Assembly: GCA_963978905.1 (NCBI GenBank)
Contig: OZ022256.1
Span: 43,758,001 to 43,822,000 of the forward strand
Source: Trichostrongylus colubriformis
Lineage: Eukaryota; Nematoda; Chromadorea; Rhabditida; Trichostrongylidae
Direction of reading: 5' to 3'
DNA: 64,000 nucleotides
Both the position numbers and the translations under genes were made by a program. The notes under the pieces are model-generated. The model saw only the letters and a program-made list of their open reading frames with translations. It was not told the DNA's origin and did no database searches. Each line of letters starts with the position of its first letter. Position 1 is the first letter of the stretch. Below are positions 59,240 through 64,000 of this stretch, piece after piece.

Positions 59240-60453
59240 TAGGTTGTTCGGAAAGTTCTCAGCGTTTTGAGTGTTTCACTATACACCATCATAGCTTTCT
59301 CATTAATCATCGGACTTAATCGAAATAAGCAGCGTTCGAACTAGCACACTTTTTTCAATGTGAGTTCTGTCGATAAATCCCATCAGAGAAAAAAGTGGGT
59401 GGTCGAGAACCCACGATCCACGAAGGCTTTTTTGCCCGGTCCTGACTGATGATGTATTTTCCGACAAGGAAGTTATGGAAATGTATGAAGAAGTGATAGT
59501 CGATTGTTGAAAGGCCTGAAGAATATGGCGGGTGAGGTAAAACTCAACCCCCAATTCAATTCAATTTATGGATCGTGTTGTGTGAAATGTGTGTGCGGGC
59601 GATGTCATGGAAAAGAACGGACCCTTTCTGTTGACAAGTGCTGGCCGCAGCTGTCGTCATTGTCGGTGTATTTCATCGATTTCCTCACTGTAGAACTCTG
59701 CTGTGATGGTTTTGCCTGGTGACAAAAAGTTGTAGTGGGTCACACCAGTCGATGACCACCACACTGTGACCACAATCCTTTCTTTGTAAGGATTCGGCTT
59801 TGGAAGTTGCCTCGGTGGTTCGTCGGCATTCAGCCACTGTCTGGAACCTCTTCTGTAATAATACATGGTCCACATTTCATCACAGGTGACAATTCAGTTC
59901 AAAGATCCTTTCGTTGGCGAAAGCAGTGAAGAAGAAACCTCAAGAAACCTGCCTATTTCTGCCGGTCACTCAAACTGTGTGGCAACCACTTTTCGAGTTT
60001 TTCACCTTCCCAATGCATTTCAGACCATCCGCAACTTTGGGTTTGCCAACGCCTAGCTTTTTTGCAGTCTCTCTAACTGTTTGGAATAGGTCAACCTCCA
60101 CAAACGCCTTCAGATCCTCGTCAGGTATTGCTTTAGGTCGGCCGCTACGAGGTTTATTTTCAAGGCTGAAATCCCCAGAACGGAATTTGTTGAACCGCTA
60201 TCGCACTGTGCTTTTTCCAACATCACACCTGGTAATTTGTCGAGGTGTCTCGCCTGCAGATTGACCCAACTGTGCTTCGAAATGCCTTGGGAAAAGGGGT
60301 TTCAACAAGTAGAGGTGGAACGGCAATTATACCATAAGATAGCGCAAAAAATTCTATCCAGTATGTACTACTGAGACGCAAGAGAGAATGAGAGAGATTT
60401 TTAACCAGCAAATATTGTAGAAAATGTAGTAACACAGAACCCGGGTAGCCTAA
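59240..60453 (-). mobile_element. Full-length but dead mariner
   Basis: It starts TAGGTTGTTCGGAAAGTTC and ends near AGCCTAATA; the right end has lost most of the terminal repeat. The span of about 1.2 kb matches a complete mariner. The transposase on the minus strand is readable in pieces but broken by several stops and shifts. Confidence 0.82.
59300..60420 (-). pseudogene. Mariner transposase pseudogene
   Basis: Readable parts in order on the minus strand are a helix-turn-helix remnant ending near 60230, a region with TAKKLG-like and KWLPHSLSDRNRQ near 59960-60000, VDHVLLQ or MWTMYYYRR (first catalytic part) near 59870, VVTVWWSSTGVTHYNFLSPG and TITAEFYSEEIDEIHRQ at 59780-59660, then IDYHFFIHFHNFLVGK near 59500 (third catalytic region). 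The order and spacing match a SETMAR-type (HSMAR1-like) transposase. Frame changes and stops show it is not functional. Confidence 0.82.
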
Positions 60454-60654
60454 TATATGCTCTCACGATAAGTTCTCGAAGCTATTGTTGTTCAGAGATT
60501 ACTTGCGTACCATATGTTATTGCGCATAGCAATTTATCAGACCGCAACATCCAGTACACCTTCGAATTCCAGTTTTCGTGCTTCAGCTTCCGTAAGGGAA
60601 ATTTCGAGACAATCGTCGTAACACATGTTGATATATCGAATTCATTATGACTGG

Positions 60655-60895
60655 AGTTATAGAAAGTGTAGAGAGTGGATGTGAGGCAAAGCCAAGGAGC
60701 TCCGTTCATGGTATCCAATGTAAAATTGGCGTGGGCCTGCCTCAAACTCCCAGACATGCGTAGTCATACATAATGTGAGCGGAACTTCCTCAAGCATATA
60801 GATAAAGTTTTCAGCGTCGAAGTGTAGCGCAGTGAATCTCCATGTTTCTAATTCTTCTCAAAATGCCTATACCAGATACAAAACCTGAACCGAAG
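60655..60895. repeat. Dispersed repeat family D (copy 1)
   Basis: The block from AGAGAGTGGATGTGAGGCAA to CAGATACAAAACCTGAA matches 62462-62705 in the same orientation, with about one difference in seven bases. Shared parts include GTGGGCCTNCCTCNAACTCC, CTCAAGCATATAG and CCATGTTTCTAATTCTTCTC. The copies lie about 1.8 kb apart. Confidence 0.8.
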
Positions 60896-61919
60896 TTATT
60901 CCCTCGTCCTGGCGCGAAAATCTGCAATAGCTGCAACTCCTCCGAGTTCCCACCGAAAAACCGCACAGCGTTGTCTGCAGGAAGAAGCTCAGCTTACGTT
61001 TTGCTCCCGATGCTGTTTTGCTTTCCACACTGCGTCACCGATCACCTACACCGGAGAGATGTGAGGCCTGGTTGGCTTGGGGGTGGGATGTATTGATGCT
61101 GGATTTGATTTTCGAACCATGAAGTTCTTAATATCACATTTTCATGCGCACCACCAACGCAATGCTTGACCCCATGTATTAGCACCTGATTTATTGGACT
61201 GCATTTTTCAGCAGCCACAAACCCACCAATTTCATAGCTAAGGCTGAGATTATATTGCTATTCTGCGATCTGCAGGATGCACAGTCGTGTAACCGTATCA
61301 TGTTTGTTTCCAGAAAACATGTCTTCCCATTTCTCCCTTCTCTTCTACCTTACCGCGTTGTCTCAATGTGTGAAGAGGCTAGGGGTCCACTCATCCCTTT
61401 TCGCTATTGAGCGCATCACTGAGTGCAAATCAATGAATGAACAACAGTAGACAAGACGTTAAGTCTGCAGGACACTGAACCACAAAGTGTTCAATAATAA
61501 ATCAACACAATATGAAAAACAGTGGCCTTCCTAATGGCCATCAAAAGCCACAAAATAAGGGAAAATAATGAAGGGAAATGGTTTACTCGAAAGCTGGGCA
61601 ACTGAGCTATTAAGTTGACGAAATACTTTATGTAGAGGGTTTTTAAAGTCATCAAGAATGGTGATGGCTGGAATAGTGTAGTTTTCGAGTCGAGAGAAAG
61701 CACTAGGTCAGGTTAGAGAACAAGCCGAGATCGTGTTAATGAGCGCGCAAGGTCGAGTTCACAAGCAAAACAATGTTAGCATGAAAAACCCGTCCACTGA
61801 CATCACTATCGACCTTACAACGCCAATAAAGGAATAGAATCGATTCAATACCACGAAGACTCAGATGCATAGTCTCGTTTGGAAAGTTTCCCCTCATAAA
61901 GGGGTAAACGATAAAGTTC

Positions 61920-62110
61920 TGGCGTTCATCGATCCCTTCTTGGGATGCGCCGCATATTCCAATTTCATCCAGAATTGTGGAGGCTGGTGAATATGATGTG
62001 GCTTATACAATGACGCAGTACCGACTCCGGAGGGATGAAATGCTTGGTTGGCCTAGGCGTTGATGCGGAATCTGATTCTCACACCAGGAGAAAGGGGTGC
62101 GCGCCACCTG
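61920..62110. repeat. Dispersed repeat family B (copy 2)
   Basis: It matches 24680-24920 through GGGATGCGCCGC, GNGGCTTATACAATGAC and GGTTGGCCTAGGCGTTGATGC, in the same orientation. A partial copy lies at 61060-61110. Confidence 0.6.
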
Positions 62111-62461
62111 TCACTGTACCACCGCTCGTTTCCACCCACAACAAAAACTATGAAATTGTATCTAACGCTATGAATTAGTACAACATCTCACGTGCAACTT
62201 TTACGTTCCAAACGGTTCTGCCGCCCATAACTTCCCTCGAGCAACTTTTCATAGTTGTAACCCATTTCGGCGTTCGACAGCCGAAAATATAAGTTTTAAC
62301 TAGCCGCCGACGAACAAGCAGTAGCGTGCGGCAATTTTTGCTGACTATGTAGGTTCAGTTCTATAGTGACAGTGGTTTCTGGAACCACAGAGCTCCATTA
62401 AATATTCTCTGATAACTGTTGATCTTCACGCAAACCACGGTTGGCTGCAAGTATGCTCGGT

Positions 62462-62705
62462 TAGTTATATAAAGTGCAGAGAGTGGATGTGAGGCAAAGC
62501 CAATGAGCTACGTAGATGGTATCTAATGGAAATTCTGCGTGGGCCTACCTCTAACTCCCAGATGTGCGCACTAGACACGCAATGTGAGCGAAACTTTCTC
62601 AAGCATATAGCATGAATTTTCAGCGTTAAAATAGTGGCTCCGTGAATCCATGTTTCTAATTCTTCTCAAAATACCTATACTAGATACAAAACCTGAAACG
62701 AAACA
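62462..62705. repeat. Dispersed repeat family D (copy 2)
   Basis: See the copy at 60655-60895. The two copies and the family B fragments alternate (D, B partial, B, D), which suggests duplication of a larger block followed by decay. Confidence 0.8.
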
Positions 62706-62958
62706 ACCAGCCGGGCCCAACCATGGCATATCGTGCTTCAGCATCAGCATGCTTCAGCAATGTATGCCTTTCCGGCACATTTTTTGTGCTTGACGCTTCC
62801 ACTACAATGCCTCAAGCTTCTCAATCGCATGGCTGGAGATTCATCACGTTGTACATAGAAGTGCTGATATTAGATCAGGAGTAAGTTTTGCGACGGAACA
62901 TGCTGGATTACAAAGCCTTGTTGTTATATTAGACAGATTCGTGCTTTTCAGAAAGGTG

Positions 62959-63214
62959 GGGGGGGGGGAAATATGCCAAAAAATCGCGTCAGCGGCGTCG
63001 CACTCGCGGCGCTACCGGTACGACTTGCGAATCGATTGCTCTTTGGAGCCCGGCAGAGCGTGGCTGCGTCACTTCTGCACTCCAGCAATGCCACACTGCC
63101 TCCTCCACCTTTGCCACACTGTCTCGCTTGAAGGCTGCCAGCACTGCCACTGGCACTCGCGCGCCGCTCGCCGCGGGCGGCCACGCGATTTTTTGGCGTT
63201 CCCCCCCCCCCCCC
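62959..63214. mobile_element. GC-rich foldback element with 9- to 10-bp target duplication
   Basis: The element begins with a G-run and GGAAATATGCCAAAAAATCG and ends with the complement, CGCGATTTTTTGGCG and a C-run. CAGAAAGGTG is found directly on both sides (62949-62958 and 63214-63223). A duplication of this length is usual for MULE-type transposons. The centre carries TGCCACACTGCC repeats like those in the element at 17054-17220. Confidence 0.82.
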
Positions 63215-63229
63215 AGAAAGGTGATAGGT

Positions 63230-64000
63230 GCTGTTAGCCAGATTCTGCACTTGTTTAAGTTTCATTAAGTTTCAGCTGCATCAGTTAGAACAGCTGTAAA
63301 TGTGGCACTAATAAGAAGATTTGAGGCAAATAGGTCTGACACCATCTTCCAGCACTTCAGCCGTGGTACCCCTTCTAATAAACAGAATAGAGCACCCAAT
63401 TTACATCTCCTGTGTACAAGGACACCACAATAAAGATTCTCAGTCGCTCTCACTACTAGCTCGTCTTACTGAATGATTGTTGTGGGCTCCGAACTAATTT
63501 ACAGTTTCTGGGGTCATGACCATTTGCTTGTCCGCCTGTTGTCTAATGAGTAGTAAGAGTTGTTGATAATTATCACATGGTGATTTTCAAATTGGCTGTC
63601 GAACTCCCAAGGGCACCATCGTGTTCCGTGAGTGTCCAACCCCGTGTGGGTGAGTCCACAACAAGGCCCGTATATACTGATCCAAAGCCTAATGAGCAGA
63701 CACACAATAGGACAATATTAGGTGCTATACCTAATTTTGGCCATTTTTATTTTTAGCTGAGAAAAAGCATTTATACTGAAAACTTTGTATGAGCTATTTC
63801 AACCATTCATTTTCTATGATTTTCTGCAGCCTTTTCTCGTCTTGCTGACACTTTGGTTATACCGTCGCGATAATACTGTGCCATTGTAGGAGCTTTGAAA
63901 TCACGAACCAGTTTTTGCTCCACCTTTTTAAAAATGTATAGCAATTAGAGCGTGCTACAGCATCTGAGCAAATGGTTTCCAGAAGGAATTATGTTTCTTG
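63230..64000. other. Intergenic stretch, no gene recognised
   Basis: Only short unsupported frames and no element ends were found. Confidence 0.45.

Overview
The window looks like chromosomal DNA of a rhabditid (clade V) nematode, probably a strongylid-type parasite or a relative. The evidence is small exons with T-rich TTTCAG-type 3' splice sites, a start codon one base after such an acceptor (as in spliced-leader genes), three genes whose products match conserved animal families, and large amounts of mariner, MITE, LTR and tandem-repeat debris. The species is not determinable from the sequence alone.

Three protein genes are well supported. (1) 1521-2313 (+): the last five exons of a Polo-like kinase (plk-1 type), covering most of the polo-box domain; the kinase exons lie upstream or outside the window. 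(2) 6378-13003 (+): a complete 13-exon leo-1 gene, the LEO1 subunit of the Paf1 transcription-elongation complex, 439 aa. (3) 13439-21222 (-): a complete 12-exon GRAMD4-like gene, 590 aa, with two hydrophobic regions and a C-terminal GRAM domain. leo-1 and the GRAMD4-like gene converge, with 435 bp between their stop codons. An unrecognised exon-like segment sits at 26963-27171 (-).

From about 21.2 kb to the end the window is mostly intergenic and repetitive. It holds dispersed foldback elements; an old Ty3/gypsy-type LTR element (about 36.27-42.62 kb) with decayed RT and RNase H and, inside it, an unexplained decayed reading frame (37.5-39.16 kb) that may be virus-derived; an internally deleted mariner with an intact 213-codon frame (48492-49379); a 145-bp minisatellite (53046-53769); a roughly 500-bp higher-order tandem array (53930-56560); a cluster of five GC-rich hairpins (57115-57303); a full-length but dead mariner (59240-60453); and a 9-bp-TSD foldback element (62959-63214). 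Many of the elements are self-complementary, including several inside introns of the two complete genes.

The most unusual items are the GC hairpin cluster with shared GCGAAGC cores, the 61-bp near-perfect palindrome in a GRAMD4 intron, the head-to-head duplicated mariner in a leo-1 intron, and the virus-like frame within the LTR element.
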